Positions 25,570-34,721 of a DNA stretch of 64,000 bases are shown here, piece by piece. Within the stretch, counting starts at the first letter, position 1; every line of letters begins with the position of its first letter. The position numbers and the translations under genes are program-made. The notes below the pieces were generated by a model. The model was not told where the DNA came from. It saw only the letters and a program-made list of their open reading frames with translations, and ran no database searches. The stretch is from NCBI GenBank assembly GCA_030041375.1, contig JASHOA010000044.1, positions 1 through 64,000 on the forward strand, written 5' to 3'. This DNA is from Acetobacteraceae bacterium. Its GTDB lineage: Bacteria > Pseudomonadota > Alphaproteobacteria > Acetobacterales > Acetobacteraceae.

Positions 25570-26346
25570 TCAGCTCAACGGAATATCGGTCGCGACGCCG
25601 GGCGTGAGCAGCAGCAACTGAGCCCCGAAGCCAAGGGCGTCAAAAGACTTCCTCAGATCGTCAGCGTTCTGCATGAAGTGCCGCCATCCGTCACAATGGA
25701 GAGGCACGATGCGCGCTTCGGGGAATGCACGGGCGGTTTCGATCACGTCGTTGACATCCATCGTCAGATGGAACGGCCCGCGTGTCTGTGCGGCGCCGGC
25801 GAAGGGCATCACAACGCCTGGCTTGAAGCGCCGGGCGACTTCGGCCACGCCGTCGTACCAGACTGTGTCGCCCGTGATGTAAATCGGGCGGGTGCCCGGA
25901 TCGTCGGAGTGCAGTACGAACCCGATCACTTCTCCCGAGAGGGGTTCGATTCCTGCCGGGCCGTGACGGGCCGGCGTGGCGGTGATCACGAGTCTCTGCC
26001 CGCCCTGTCCGGTCAGTGTGGCACTGTCCCAGGGCCGAAGTCCTTCCGCATGCGCGCCGAGCCGTTCGGCGCCGGCGATCGTCGTGAACATACGCTCCGC
26101 TTGGGCGAGAAAGGTCCTGCCGGAACGGTCGAGATTGTCGGCATGCTGATCGTGACTGAGCAGCACGGCATCGACCCGGCCGATCTCGGCGGCACTCCGT
26201 GCAGGGCCGGCTGTCTTCACGAGCGTCACATGCGGGAGGGGGTATTCTCCGGGTGCGTCGAAGGTTGGGTCCGTGAGCAGCCGGAAGCCGCCCATCTCGA
26301 TGAGAGCGGTCGGGCCGCCGATCAGGGTGAGCTTGAGTGATGTCAT
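25570..26346 (-). CDS. MBL-fold metallo-hydrolase (UlaG-like)
   Basis: A 258-aa beta-lactamase-fold hydrolase. The ATG at 26346 begins MTSLKLTLIGGPTALIEMGG. Metal motif: LLSHDQHADNLD (HxxHxDxxD form; the usual HxHxDH is altered to H-D-Q-H-A-D), TPARHGPAG (second His), YITGDTVWYDG (Asp), and PLHCDGWRHF (last His). This arrangement is that of the UlaG / cytosolic Lactamase_B_2 group. The substrate is unknown. It starts 5 bp after the stop of the first Uma2 gene, so it is in the same operon as uma2 and dnaE2. Confidence 0.88.
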   Translation of the reverse strand: MTSLKLTLIGGPTALIEMGGFRLLTDPTFDAPGEYPLPHVTLVKTAGPARSAAEIGRVDAVLLSHDQHADNLDRSGRTFLAQAERMFTTIAGAERLGAHAEGLRPWDSATLTGQGGQRLVITATPARHGPAGIEPLSGEVIGFVLHSDDPGTRPIYITGDTVWYDGVAEVARRFKPGVVMPFAGAAQTRGPFHLTMDVNDVIETARAFPEARIVPLHCDGWRHFMQNADDLRKSFDALGFGAQLLLLTPGVATDIPLS

Positions 26347-26351
26347 CGGGC

Positions 26352-26933
26352 TCAGGCGCGGGCGAGGCGGGTGGTGCGGTAGAGGGCGGCGAGGGGAACG
26401 CGGAAATCGATGCTGGAGAGGGAAAGTTCCCCGGTTTCGATATGTTTGGGCTGCCTGGGCCAGGTGCCGTCGGGGGCGCGGCGGAGAAGCTCGGCGCCGA
26501 TGGCGGAAGTGTGCACGACGAGGATTTCCTGCACGCTTGGGATGGTGGTGGTGGCCCAGACATTCGACCAGGTCTCTGCCTGGTTGCTGGGCGAAAGGAT
26601 CTCGATCAGCAGGACAGGATCGGTGAGCGCGGCCTCTTCGGCGGCATAAGGGGAGCAGGTGACGGCGAGATCGGGGACGCGGATGTTGGTGTCCGACTGG
26701 ACGCGCGGGATCACGCCGGGTGCGACGACGAGGGTGCAGGGACTCCCGCGATCGGAGAGGTGATTGCGGATGAGGCTGCCAAGCTCGCCCTGGATGGCGC
26801 CGTGCGTGCGGCTGGCGGGAGCCATGGCCTGCGGCTCGCCATCGACGAGCTGCCAGATCTGGCCATCGGGCGGGTTCCAGGCCAGGAACTCGGCCAGCGG
26901 CATCCGGACGGGGATCTTGAGCGCGGCGGTCAT
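26352..26933 (-). CDS. Uma2-family (restriction endonuclease-like) protein, copy a
   Basis: A 193-aa Uma2 / DUF820 protein: MTLAEF-type start (MPLAEFLAWNPPDGQIWQLV), then ELVDGE-equivalent (QLVDGEPQAM), HGAIQGELGSLIRNHL, RVPDLAVTCSP (Asp of the PD-D/ExK fold) and DPVLLIEILSPSNQAETWS (Glu). The usual following D......K..Y is replaced by a WSNVWATTTI segment, so the lysine of the catalytic triad is not where expected. It is nearly identical to the copy at 27028-27609, and between them lies a piece of the dnaE2 3' end. Function is unknown for the family. Confidence 0.9.
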   Translation of the reverse strand: MTAALKIPVRMPLAEFLAWNPPDGQIWQLVDGEPQAMAPASRTHGAIQGELGSLIRNHLSDRGSPCTLVVAPGVIPRVQSDTNIRVPDLAVTCSPYAAEEAALTDPVLLIEILSPSNQAETWSNVWATTTIPSVQEILVVHTSAIGAELLRRAPDGTWPRQPKHIETGELSLSSIDFRVPLAALYRTTRLARA

Positions 26934-26963
26934 GCGGACAGAGTAGCACGGGCGTGATGCGTC

Positions 26964-27031
26964 TCAACGGAAGCTGCGCGCGGGGATGCGAAGGTGACAG
27001 CGCGGGCGCCGCCGGGGCGCTGGCGCATCAG
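26964..27031 (-). pseudogene. duplicated remnant of the dnaE2 3' end
   Basis: On the minus strand this reads LMRQRPGGARAVTF, the same as [14 protein letters not shown] in dnaE2 (27882-27925), and then jumps to a copy of the last dnaE2 codons (compare 27640-27668). About 213 bp of the parent are deleted inside the remnant. The 30 bp that follow it (ACAGAGTAGCACGGGCG...) match the dnaE2-uma2 spacer at 27610-27639. It proves that the duplicated unit ran from within dnaE2 through uma2. Confidence 0.85.
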
Positions 27032-27609
27032 CCGCGGGCGAGGCGGGTGGTGCGGTAGAGGGCGGCGAGGGGAACGCGGAAATCGATGCTGGAGAGGGAA
27101 AGTTCTCCGGTTTCGATGGGCTTGGGCTGCCTCGGCCAGGTGCCGTCGGGGGCGCGGCGGAGAAGCTCGGCGCCGATGGCGGAAGTGTGCACGACGAGGA
27201 TTTCCTGCACGCTCGGGATGGTGGTGTAGGCCCAGACATTCGACCAGGTCTCTGCCTGGTTGCTGGGCGAAAGAATCTCGATCAGCAGGACAGGATCGGT
27301 GAGCGCGGCCTCTTCGGCGGCATAAGGGGAGCAGGTGACGGCGAGATCGGGGACACGGATGTTGGTGTCCGACTGGACGTGCGGGATCACGCCGGGTGCG
27401 GCGATGAGCGTACAGGGGCTTCCGCGATCGTGGAGGTGGTTGCCGATGAGGCGCGCAAGCTCGCCCTGGATGGCGCCGTGCGTGCGGCTGGCCGGGGCCA
27501 TGGCCTGCGGCTCGCCATCGACGAGCTGCCAGGTCTGGCCATCGGGCGGGTTCCAGGCCAGGAACTCGGCCAGCGTCATCCGGACCGGAATCTTGAGCGC
27601 GGCGGTCAT
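27028..27609 (-). CDS. Uma2-family (restriction endonuclease-like) protein, copy b
   Basis: A 193-aa Uma2 / DUF820 protein, with the same organisation as copy a: MTLAEFLAWNPPDGQTWQLV, HGAIQGELARLIGNHLHDRG, RVPDLAVTCSPYAAEEAALT, LLIEILSPSNQAETWSNVWA. It differs from copy a at only about a dozen residues, mostly in the region 35-75. As the copy directly following dnaE2 (30 bp), it is probably the parent copy. Its stop overlaps the dnaE2-tail remnant. The family is presumed nuclease-like by fold, without a shown function. Confidence 0.9.
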   Translation of the reverse strand: MTAALKIPVRMTLAEFLAWNPPDGQTWQLVDGEPQAMAPASRTHGAIQGELARLIGNHLHDRGSPCTLIAAPGVIPHVQSDTNIRVPDLAVTCSPYAAEEAALTDPVLLIEILSPSNQAETWSNVWAYTTIPSVQEILVVHTSAIGAELLRRAPDGTWPRQPKPIETGELSLSSIDFRVPLAALYRTTRLARG

Positions 27610-27639
27610 GCGGACAGAGTAGCACGGGCGCTGTGCCCC

Positions 27640-30600
27640 TCAACGGAAACTCCGGGCGGGGATCCGGAGTGGGGCCAAGGTCGCTTCCGTTTCCAGGGAC
27701 TGAAGCAGGGAGGAGAGATCGGAGAGGTATCTGGCGATGAGGTGGATCACGATGCCCTCGCGCTCGATCTTGCCGGTGCAGGCGATGAGGGAGGCGGCGA
27801 GGACGAGAGGGCGTGAGCGGGTGAAGAGATCAGGCCAGAGGATGAGATTGGCCTCGCCGGTTTCGTCCTCGATCGTCATGAAGGTGACGCCGCGGGCACT
27901 GCCAGGGCGCTGGCGCATCAGGACCAGGCCGCCGATGGTGAGCGTGCTGCCGGGACGGGCCGTGGCGAGGGTGGCGCAGGGGGCGATGTTGCGGCGGGAA
28001 AATTCGCCGCGGAGGAAGGAAAGCGGGTGGCGGCGGAGGCTGAGCCCGGTGGTGCGGTAATCCTCGGTGACCTCGGGCGCTTCGGCCATCGGGGCGAGGG
28101 CGGCGGCGGGTTCCTCCGTTCGCTCGCCGCCGGCGGCGGCGAAGAGCGGCAGGGGTGTCGCGGGAAGGCCGCGCACGGCCCAGAGTGCCTCGCGGCGATC
28201 GAGGCCGAGGGCGGCGAAGCCGTCGGCCTCGGCGAGGCGCTCGAGTTGGGCTGAAGGAATGAAGGTGCGGTTGGCGCAATCCGCGACGGAGGCGAAGGGG
28301 CGGGTGCCGCGCGCGGCGACGAGACGGGCAGAAGCGGCCTCGGAAAATCCTTTCACCATGCGAAGGCCGAGACGGACGGCGAGATGGCGGCTATCGGTTG
28401 GTTCGAGCGTGCAGTCAAAGCGGGAAGAATTGACGGAGACCGGGCGGATCTCGATGCCATGCGCTTTAGCGTCGCGCACGATCTCAGCCGGCGCATAGAA
28501 GCCCATCGGCTGGCTGTTCAAGAGAGCGGCGCAGAAAACGTCCGGGTGATGGCATTTCAGCCAACTGCTGGCATAGGCGAGCAGGGCGAAAGAAGCGGCA
28601 TGGCTTTCCGGAAAGCCGTAGGAGCCGAAGCCTTCGATCTGGCGGAAAATGCGCCCGGCGAATTCCTCCGCATAACCCTTCCGCACCATGCCCCGGATCA
28701 GCTTCTCGCGGAAATGCGAGACCTGGCCTGGGAGACGGAAGGTTGCCATCGAGCGGCGCAGGCCATCCGCTTCCTCGGCGGTGAAGCCGGCGGCGACGAT
28801 CGCGATACGCATCGCCTGCTCCTGGAAGAGCGGCACGCCGAGCGTGCGGCCGAGCACGGATTCCAGTTCCGGGGTGGGAAAACGGACGGGCTCCAGCCCC
28901 TGGCGGCGGCGGAGATAGGGATGGACCATGTCGCCCTGGATCGGGCCGGGGCGGACGATCGCGACCTCGATCACGAGATCATAGAAGCTGCGGGGGGCCA
29001 GGCGCGGCAGCATCGCGCGCTGGGCGCGGCTTTCGATCTGGAAGACGCCGAGCGTGTCCGCCGCCCGGATCATCTCGAAGGTGGCCGGATCGTCGGGCGG
29101 AATGCTGTCGAGATCGAGATGGATCTCGCGATGTCCGGCGAGGAGATCGAAGCTCCGACGCAGGCAGCCCAGCATGCCGAGGCCGAGCACATCCACCTTC
29201 ATGAAGTTGAGCGCGTCGATATCGTCCTTGTCCCACTCGATCACCTGGCGGTCAGGCATGGCGGCGGGCTCGATCGGGACCAGTTCGTCGAGCCGGTCCT
29301 CTGTCAGGACGAAGCCGCCGGGATGCTGGGAGAGATGGCGGGGAAAACCGATCAGGCGGCGGGCGAGATCGAGCGTGAGGCGGAGCCGGCGATCGGCCGT
29401 GGCGGGTGACAGTGCGGCGAAATCCTCCTCGTCGGTGCCCCAGATCCCGGCGGAGAGAGCAGCGACCTGCTCCTCGCCGAGCCCCATCGCCTTGCCCACC
29501 TCGCGGAGTGCGCTCTTCGGGCGGTAGCGGATGACGATGGCGGTGAGCGCGGCGCGGTCACGGCCATAGGTGTCGTACACCCACTGGATCACCTCTTCGC
29601 GCCGCTCGTGCTCGAAATCGACATCGATGTCGGGCGGCTCTTTGCGGGCGGCGGAGACGAAGCGCTCGAAGAGAAGGCCGGAGCGCGTGGGATCGATCCT
29701 GGTGATGCCGAGCACGTAGCAGACTGCCGAATTGGCGGCGGAGCCGCGCCCCTGGCAGAGAATGCCGCGAGCGCGGGCATGGCGGACGATGTTGTGGACG
29801 GTGAGAAAATAAGGCGCGTAGGCCAACTCGGCGATCAGGGAAAGCTCGTGATGAAGCTGGCTGGTGACACTTTCCGGAACGCCGTCGGGATAACGTCGGG
29901 GGGCAGCTTCCCAGGTCAGACGCTCGAGCATCTGCTGCGATGTAACGCCGGGGGGTGTTTCTTTCGGGTACTGGTAGCGGAGTTCGGAGAGGGAGAAGCG
30001 GCAGCGCGCGAGAAGATCGGCGGTGTTGGCGACCGCCGCTTGATGGCGGGTGAAGAGCCGCGCCATCTCGGCGGGTGGTTTCAGATGCCGATCGGCAGAG
30101 CGCTCGCGGCGGAAGCCTGCTTCGTCGATCGTGCATTTCTCGCGGATGCAGGTGAGGACGTCGGCAAGGATGCGGCGCTCCGGGACGTGATGCAGGATAT
30201 CGTTGGTAGCGAGAGGGGGAATCCGCACCCGGCGTGCGGCTTCGGCCAGCGCCTCGAGGCGCTCGGCGTCGTTCGGGCGGCGGCGGAGGGTGAGAGCGAG
30301 CCAGGCGCGGGCGGGAAAGTCGGCGGCCAGCCGGGCCAGAGCGGAATCGAGGGCGGCGCCCGGCCAATCGGGAATGAGCACGACCTCGAGGCCGGCGCCT
30401 TCGCGGGCAAGATCGTCCCACGAAAGGCGGCAGCCGCCTTTGCCGGCGCGGCTCTTGCCGAGCGTCAGCAGGCGGCAAAGCCGCGCGTAGGCGGGGCGGT
30501 CGGTCGGGTAGACGAGGACGGATTTTTTCCCGTCCGGATCGGCGAGATCGAGGCGGCAGCCGACGACGAGGCGCACGCCGCTTGCGGCGGCGGCCTGGTG

Positions 30601-30756
30601 CGCGCGCACCTGGCCTGCGAGGGTGGCACGGTCGGTGATGCCGAGGGCGGGGATTTCGAGCCGGGCAGCCTCGGCGAACAGCTCTTCGGGGTGAGAGGCG
30701 CCGCGGAGGAAGCTGTAATTGGTGGTGACCTGAAGCTCGGCGTAGCGGGAGGTCAT
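27640..30756 (-). CDS. dnaE2: error-prone DNA polymerase DnaE2
   Basis: A 1038-aa C-family polymerase. I use ATG 30756 ([20 protein letters not shown]), the normal DnaE2 N-terminus; the open frame extends to 31287 but that part overlaps imuB. Domains: PHP (residues about 1-270), polymerase core with [20 protein letters not shown] and [18 protein letters not shown] carrying the catalytic Asp residues, [20 protein letters not shown], and a C-terminal OB fold ending in [20 protein letters not shown]. DnaE2 performs mutagenic lesion bypass with ImuA and ImuB. It lies 52 bp downstream of imuB and has no beta-clamp or SOS site of its own. Confidence 0.95.
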   Translation of the reverse strand: MTSRYAELQVTTNYSFLRGASHPEELFAEAARLEIPALGITDRATLAGQVRAHQAAAASGVRLVVGCRLDLADPDGKKSVLVYPTDRPAYARLCRLLTLGKSRAGKGGCRLSWDDLAREGAGLEVVLIPDWPGAALDSALARLAADFPARAWLALTLRRRPNDAERLEALAEAARRVRIPPLATNDILHHVPERRILADVLTCIREKCTIDEAGFRRERSADRHLKPPAEMARLFTRHQAAVANTADLLARCRFSLSELRYQYPKETPPGVTSQQMLERLTWEAAPRRYPDGVPESVTSQLHHELSLIAELAYAPYFLTVHNIVRHARARGILCQGRGSAANSAVCYVLGITRIDPTRSGLLFERFVSAARKEPPDIDVDFEHERREEVIQWVYDTYGRDRAALTAIVIRYRPKSALREVGKAMGLGEEQVAALSAGIWGTDEEDFAALSPATADRRLRLTLDLARRLIGFPRHLSQHPGGFVLTEDRLDELVPIEPAAMPDRQVIEWDKDDIDALNFMKVDVLGLGMLGCLRRSFDLLAGHREIHLDLDSIPPDDPATFEMIRAADTLGVFQIESRAQRAMLPRLAPRSFYDLVIEVAIVRPGPIQGDMVHPYLRRRQGLEPVRFPTPELESVLGRTLGVPLFQEQAMRIAIVAAGFTAEEADGLRRSMATFRLPGQVSHFREKLIRGMVRKGYAEEFAGRIFRQIEGFGSYGFPESHAASFALLAYASSWLKCHHPDVFCAALLNSQPMGFYAPAEIVRDAKAHGIEIRPVSVNSSRFDCTLEPTDSRHLAVRLGLRMVKGFSEAASARLVAARGTRPFASVADCANRTFIPSAQLERLAEADGFAALGLDRREALWAVRGLPATPLPLFAAAGGERTEEPAAALAPMAEAPEVTEDYRTTGLSLRRHPLSFLRGEFSRRNIAPCATLATARPGSTLTIGGLVLMRQRPGSARGVTFMTIEDETGEANLILWPDLFTRSRPLVLAASLIACTGKIEREGIVIHLIARYLSDLSSLLQSLETEATLAPLRIPARSFR

Positions 30757-30808
30757 GGAGCATCGTCGCGGGGGAAGAGCGTGTCCTGCGGCACGACAAA
30801 ATCCGGGT

Positions 30809-32185
30809 TCAGAAAAAACCGTGCAGGAACCAGCTTCCGTCCCCGGTTGCCGGATCCGCGCCGTCGCCGCGGCGGTAGAGCCAGAAGCGACGGCCTTGTT
30901 CGTCCTCGACGCGGAAATAGTCGCGCACGGCGAAAGTTTCGGAATCGCTTTTCCACCATTCGCCGAAGATGCGCTCGGGGCCGTCACCGGTAGTGAGGCG
31001 GTGGCGCTTGCCGCGCCAGACGAACTGGACGGGCGGATGGTCGGGCAGGAGGGCGAGCGCGCTGACCGGCTCGGGTGGAGAGAGCAGGCGGGACGGGCGC
31101 GGCAGGCGGGGCGGCCAGGTTCTGCCTGCGGATGGAGCGAGCGGCGGCAGGTGGCAGCGGACCGTCCGCCGGCGGACCGAGCATTCCGGCACATCGCTTT
31201 CGAGCGGCAGGGCGCGATAGAGGCGGGCCGGGCCGAAGCGGTTCGCCAGCCGATCCAGCAGCATCGAAAGGTCGGGCTTTTCCGCATCGCTCAAGAAAAC
31301 GGCGGGTGTCTCGCCGGCAGCGATGGGCTCGGCAAGGCGCGCTTGCAGCCGCATTGCCTCGATGCCGGGGCCAGGATCGACATCTTCGAGATGCTGGAGC
31401 AGGAGTTTCGAGAGATGCAGGGCGTTTCGGCTCGGCCGTACCGTGCCGATGCGCACGGCCATCACCGCGCGGTCGATTCGTTCGAAGAAGAGATCGAGCT
31501 GGCGCGCGCCCAGGCCTTTGCGCTCAAGCATCTGGCAGAGGGCGGAGGAGAGTTTGCCGATCGCGGCGCCGATCGCCTCGGCGGAGAGAAGCGGCTCGCT
31601 GAAGGCACGGTGCACGGCGAGCGGGACGGGCGGGGCGAGGGGCGAGATCGGCTCCGCGGCGCGGCCGAGCGCCTGATCCAGGCGAGTGAGGGTTGCTGCG
31701 CCAAAACGGCGGGCGAGCGGGCCGCGCGGGAGGGCCGAGAGTGCGGCGATCGAGGTGATGCCGAGGCGGGCGGCGAGGGTGGCGGCTTCTTCCGGCAGGC
31801 GCAGTGCCGCCGGCGGGAGGGGCGCGAGGGCGACGGCGAGACCGTCCGCCGGCACGATGATTTCGCGCGCGGCCCCGAAACGGGCCAGCGCGCGCGCGGC
31901 CCCCGGCGTTCCGGCAATGGCGGCGCGGGCGGCGAGACCGGTGGCTTCGAGGCGGGCCAGGAGATCGGCGAGCAGCGCCGCCTCGCTTCCGAAAAAATGT
32001 GCGCAACCGGTGATGTCGATCCAGAGCCCGTCCGGCGGATCGAGGGAGACGAGCGGGGCATAGCGAAGGCACCAGGTGGCAGTGGCGCGGAGGGAAGCAT
32101 CAGGCGCGGGCACGCTGTTCCCGGAGCGGCGTTTGAGATCGACCTGAAAAGAGGCCAGCCATACCGAGACGACCCGTCGCATCAC
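30809..32185 (-). CDS. imuB: ImuB, Y-family polymerase-like mutasome protein, shortened N-terminus
   Basis: A 458-aa product. Matching ImuB segments are [60 protein letters not shown], and the C-terminal [17 protein letters not shown]. In related proteins about 50-55 residues lie between the first strand ([20 protein letters not shown]) and the WCxRYxPL block, including the LAAVNxAA and GMxLADARA motifs; here these are absent (32060-32150). ImuB lacks polymerase catalysis anyway and acts as a clamp-bound hub, but the loss removes a conserved part. It overlaps the imuA 3' end by 86 bases. Confidence 0.88.
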   Translation of the reverse strand: MMRRVVSVWLASFQVDLKRRSGNSVPAPDASLRATATWCLRYAPLVSLDPPDGLWIDITGCAHFFGSEAALLADLLARLEATGLAARAAIAGTPGAARALARFGAAREIIVPADGLAVALAPLPPAALRLPEEAATLAARLGITSIAALSALPRGPLARRFGAATLTRLDQALGRAAEPISPLAPPVPLAVHRAFSEPLLSAEAIGAAIGKLSSALCQMLERKGLGARQLDLFFERIDRAVMAVRIGTVRPSRNALHLSKLLLQHLEDVDPGPGIEAMRLQARLAEPIAAGETPAVFLSDAEKPDLSMLLDRLANRFGPARLYRALPLESDVPECSVRRRTVRCHLPPLAPSAGRTWPPRLPRPSRLLSPPEPVSALALLPDHPPVQFVWRGKRHRLTTGDGPERIFGEWWKSDSETFAVRDYFRVEDEQGRRFWLYRRGDGADPATGDGSWFLHGFF

Positions 32186-32831
32186 ACGCCTCCACCACCC
32201 AGGATGCCGCCGCCCGGCCGCGGCAGCGGATGAGATCGAGCCGCCAGAGCGCCCGCCCGAGGCCGGACCAGGGCGGACGAGGCGAGGGGATAGGGGAAAC
32301 GCGCCAGCGCGTTGCGGCCGCGTTGGGCGCGATTTTTCCTTCTTCTTCCTCTGATCGGAGGGCGAGGGCGAGAGCGCCGGAGGCTTCCGCGGCGAGCGCC
32401 AGGCGGCGGGAGGCGAGCATCGGAAGGTGGGGCAATTCGCCGACGACGCCGGCGAGGCCGGGCTGGCCGAGCCCTTCTTCCATGGCCAGCAGCACCGTCT
32501 TCCCGGTGCCGGCTTCGAGATGGATCACCCGGTTCGGAACGAGCCCGGCGCCGGCGAGGCCCGGAGGGAAGATGGGCGGGAAAAGGCCGCGCGCACCGTG
32601 ACACCAGAGCACGGGCCCCGAAAGGCGCGCGAGCAGGCCGGCTGCGAACAAAGTGGCCGCACCATCTGCCGCGCTGCCCGCGATCTCATGCACCGCACCG
32701 AGCGCCAAGCCGCCGCCGGGCAAGTGCGCATCGATTGCGGCGAGGCCGAATGCGAGCACCTCGCGGCGGCGCTCTGCTGGCCGTTCGAGCCGTTGGATGC
32801 GGGCGCGGAGGTGGTCGAGAGTGAGGCGCAA
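32100..32831 (-). CDS. imuA: ImuA, mutasome RecA/SulA-like protein
   Basis: A 243-aa product beginning with TTG at 32831 (LRLTLDHLRARIQRLE in the first residues, as in the family). Visible ImuA features are FGLAAIDAHLPGGGLALGAV, HEIAG, LARLSGPVLWCHGARGLFPP, MLASRRLALAAEASGALALA, and a C-terminal [20 protein letters not shown]. It is the first gene of the SOS cassette imuA-imuB-dnaE2. The LexA box abuts the start codon, and the promoter -10 lies within it, so the mRNA appears to be leaderless. The stop at 32100 is 86 bases inside imuB. Confidence 0.9.
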   Translation of the reverse strand: MRLTLDHLRARIQRLERPAERRREVLAFGLAAIDAHLPGGGLALGAVHEIAGSAADGAATLFAAGLLARLSGPVLWCHGARGLFPPIFPPGLAGAGLVPNRVIHLEAGTGKTVLLAMEEGLGQPGLAGVVGELPHLPMLASRRLALAAEASGALALALRSEEEEGKIAPNAAATRWRVSPIPSPRPPWSGLGRALWRLDLIRCRGRAAASWVVEACDATGRLGMAGLFSGRSQTPLREQRARA

Positions 32832-32846
32832 GTTCTTATTTTGTTC
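32832..32846. promoter_or_regulatory. LexA SOS box (GTTC-N7-GTTC)
   Basis: GTTCTTATTTTGTTC matches the alphaproteobacterial LexA site GTTC-N7-GTTC exactly. It lies directly against the imuA TTG start codon (32829-32831) and overlaps the predicted -10, so LexA binding would block initiation of the imuA-imuB-dnaE2 transcript. Confidence 0.85.
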
Positions 32847-32866
32847 TTACCAAGCGGGGCCGTCAA
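32838..32866 (-). promoter_or_regulatory. predicted sigma-70 promoter of imuA
   Basis: On the minus strand a -35 TTGACG (32861-32866) is separated by 17 bases from a -10-like CAAAAT (32838-32843). The start point would fall at or a few bases before the TTG initiation codon, with little or no room for a ribosome-binding site, predicting a leaderless mRNA. The LexA box covers the -10. Confidence 0.55.
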
Positions 32867-32883
32867 GCGTGGCGGCAGAAAGA

Positions 32884-33273
32884 TCAGAGCGGCCGGGGCC
32901 GGCCCTTTTCGTCCACCGCGACCATGGTGAACTCCGCCTCCGTCACCTTCTGCCGTTCGCCTCTTTGCCCCTGCGGCAATCGCCAGGCCTCGATCTCGAA
33001 CACCATCGAGGTGCGGCCGGTGCGCGCCAGGCTGGTATAGCAGCAGACGGCGTCACCCACTTTCACCGGGGCGAGGAAACTCAGGTGTGAGACTGCTGCG
33101 GTGACCACCCGGCCGTCCGCGTGCTCGCGCGCGGCAAGGCCAGCCGCCAGATCCATGAGCGACATGACCCAGCCGCCGAAGATGTCTCCGGCCGGGTTGG
33201 TGTTTGCCGGCATGGCGAGCGTGCGCAGCGCAAGCTCACCCTTCGGGCCTGCCGGCGGGCTCTTTTCCTGCAT
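32884..33273 (-). CDS. acyl-CoA thioesterase (hotdog fold, YciA-like)
   Basis: A 129-aa single hotdog-fold protein. Key segments are LRTLAMPANTNPAGDIFGGW (the NPxGDIFGGW motif with the catalytic Asn and Asp), VMSLMDLAAGLAAREHADGR, VSHLSFLAPVKVGDAVCCYT, and EFTMVAVDEKGRPRPL. YciA-type enzymes hydrolyse a broad range of acyl-CoAs in the cytosol. It is the last gene of an operon with the cytochrome b, gamma-carbonic anhydrase and YihY genes (21 bp downstream of the cytochrome). Confidence 0.9.
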   Translation of the reverse strand: MQEKSPPAGPKGELALRTLAMPANTNPAGDIFGGWVMSLMDLAAGLAAREHADGRVVTAAVSHLSFLAPVKVGDAVCCYTSLARTGRTSMVFEIEAWRLPQGQRGERQKVTEAEFTMVAVDEKGRPRPL

Positions 33274-33294
33274 GCCGGGCCTCTCGATTTGCCT

Positions 33295-34119
33295 TTACCG
33301 GTGAGCCAGGCTCGCCGCGCTGTGCGGCGGGGAGGTGGCCGGCAGCCTGGTCCCGGAGATCATCCATGCCCCGAGAAGGGCGAGCAGGAGAAGGAGGGGT
33401 AGCGCCCGCCAGGGCGGGGCGGCGCGGGCGTCGGCGAGTGCCGGAGAGCGGACCCGCTTACGGCCGGTGATCATCGCGCCGACGAGGTTGTCGCGGAGCA
33501 GCAGGCTTTCGAGCAGCACGCCTGCCAGGTGGAAGGCGGCAAGCCAGATGATGGCGAAGCCGAGCGTGCCGTGGATCCAGCCGATCGGACCGATCAGCGT
33601 TGGCGGAAGGAGCGTGCTCAGGATCCCGGCCCCGCCGGTAGCGCCTTCGGTGAGAAGGCCGGTTGCCACGACCAGGCCGAGTATCGCCAGCATCAACAGG
33701 ATCATCCATCCGCCGAGCGGGTTGTGGCCGGCGGTTTCTTCCGGCGCGAGCCGGAGCAGCGCCCGGGCATGCTCTTTGACCGCGGCAGGGCCGCGGATGA
33801 AGGCCGAGAAACGTGCCTCGCTGCCGCCGATGAAGCCCCAGGCGAGGCGGAACAGCAGCAGCAGCGCGACCGCGTAGCCCGCGGCGACATGCACCACGAA
33901 GAGCAGCCCGTGCGGATGCATCGAGCTGGCGAGGAACGCGGTGGCGACGAAAAAGACGAGCAGCCATTTGAAGATGCGGGTTGGCAGATCCCAGACCACG
34001 ATGCTGCGGCGGACTCGCGCGCGCGGCGCGCTGACTTCCAGCCACGCGGCCTGGCCGGCGCGTGCGGCGCGCGCGAGAAGGCGCAGCAGATGCGACGCAG
34101 GTTTTCTTGCGGCGCTCAC
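33295..34119 (-). CDS. cytochrome b561-like integral membrane protein
   Basis: A 274-aa product from a GTG at 34119, overlapping the upstream gene's stop by 4 bases. It has four core membrane segments with histidines in FVVHVAAGYAVALLLLFRLA and IGWIHGTLGFAIIWLAAFHL, the bis-His haem arrangement of the cytochrome b/b6 (Ni-Fe hydrogenase type) family, plus a C-terminal helix (ALPLLLLLALLGAWMI). The N-terminal part is Arg-rich and cytosolic. The electron partner is not evident. Confidence 0.85.
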   Translation of the reverse strand: MSAARKPASHLLRLLARAARAGQAAWLEVSAPRARVRRSIVVWDLPTRIFKWLLVFFVATAFLASSMHPHGLLFVVHVAAGYAVALLLLFRLAWGFIGGSEARFSAFIRGPAAVKEHARALLRLAPEETAGHNPLGGWMILLMLAILGLVVATGLLTEGATGGAGILSTLLPPTLIGPIGWIHGTLGFAIIWLAAFHLAGVLLESLLLRDNLVGAMITGRKRVRSPALADARAAPPWRALPLLLLLALLGAWMISGTRLPATSPPHSAASLAHR

Positions 34120-34721
34120 TCGGAATCCGTGCCGTCGTCGCGATGCCGGCCCAGAATGGAGGCGAGCCGCTCCGTCACCTGGCGCATCAGGTCGGGCGTG
34201 GCACGATCGAAGCCATAGACGAAGCCCGGGAAATCGAGTGGCCGCTGCGTGGCCCAGATCGCCTCGTGCTCGGAAGGCGGATGGAGTTCGGCCGGGTCCC
34301 CGACCGCGACCCAGCCGATCGGGACAACGGCGCCGGGGGCAAGCCGCGTGCGGAGATGGACGGTTGCGTGCACGCGCACCTCGGCGCCGTTGCCCAACTC
34401 GGCGCCATGGAAGATGGCGGCACCTGTGGCGATGAAGACCTGATCGCCGATGCGGGCACCGACCACGTGTGCGCCCGGGCCGATCAGGCAGAAATCGCCG
34501 ATCGTGCAGGAATGCCGGGGCGTGGCGCGGACGACCGCGTTTTCCATGACGATGGCGTTACGGCCGATGATGATCCGCCCGCCGCCTTCGCCGATGAGGC
34601 GGGCGCCCCAGAGCACACGGCAATCGGCGCCGATCGTGACATCGCCGACGATCGTTGCGTCCGGGGCAAGCCAGGCAGTGGGATCGATGCGGGGGGCGAT
34701 GGTGGCGTGCGCGATCAGCAC
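34116..34721 (-). CDS. gamma-class carbonic anhydrase-like (hexapeptide repeat) protein
   Basis: A 201-aa left-handed beta-helix protein. I take GTG 34721 as start (VLIAHATIAPRIDPTAWLAP), matching the usual MLI.H start. Hexapeptide repeats run through APDATIVGDVTIGADCRVLW and GRNAIVMENAVVR, and histidines placed like the zinc ligands are in PRHSCTIG and FHGAELG and VHATVHLRTR. It may be a carbonic anhydrase or an acyltransferase-like relative. The start overlaps the yihY stop by a few bases and the stop overlaps the cytochrome start, so translation is coupled. Confidence 0.85.
   Translation of the reverse strand: MLIAHATIAPRIDPTAWLAPDATIVGDVTIGADCRVLWGARLIGEGGGRIIIGRNAIVMENAVVRATPRHSCTIGDFCLIGPGAHVVGARIGDQVFIATGAAIFHGAELGNGAEVRVHATVHLRTRLAPGAVVPIGWVAVGDPAELHPPSEHEAIWATQRPLDFPGFVYGFDRATPDLMRQVTERLASILGRHRDDGTDSE

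Noticed and set aside
30757-31287. N-terminal extension of dnaE2 upstream of ATG 30756
   Set aside because: The additional residues are an out-of-frame reading of imuB; DnaE2 proteins start with a [11 protein letters not shown] region as at 30756.
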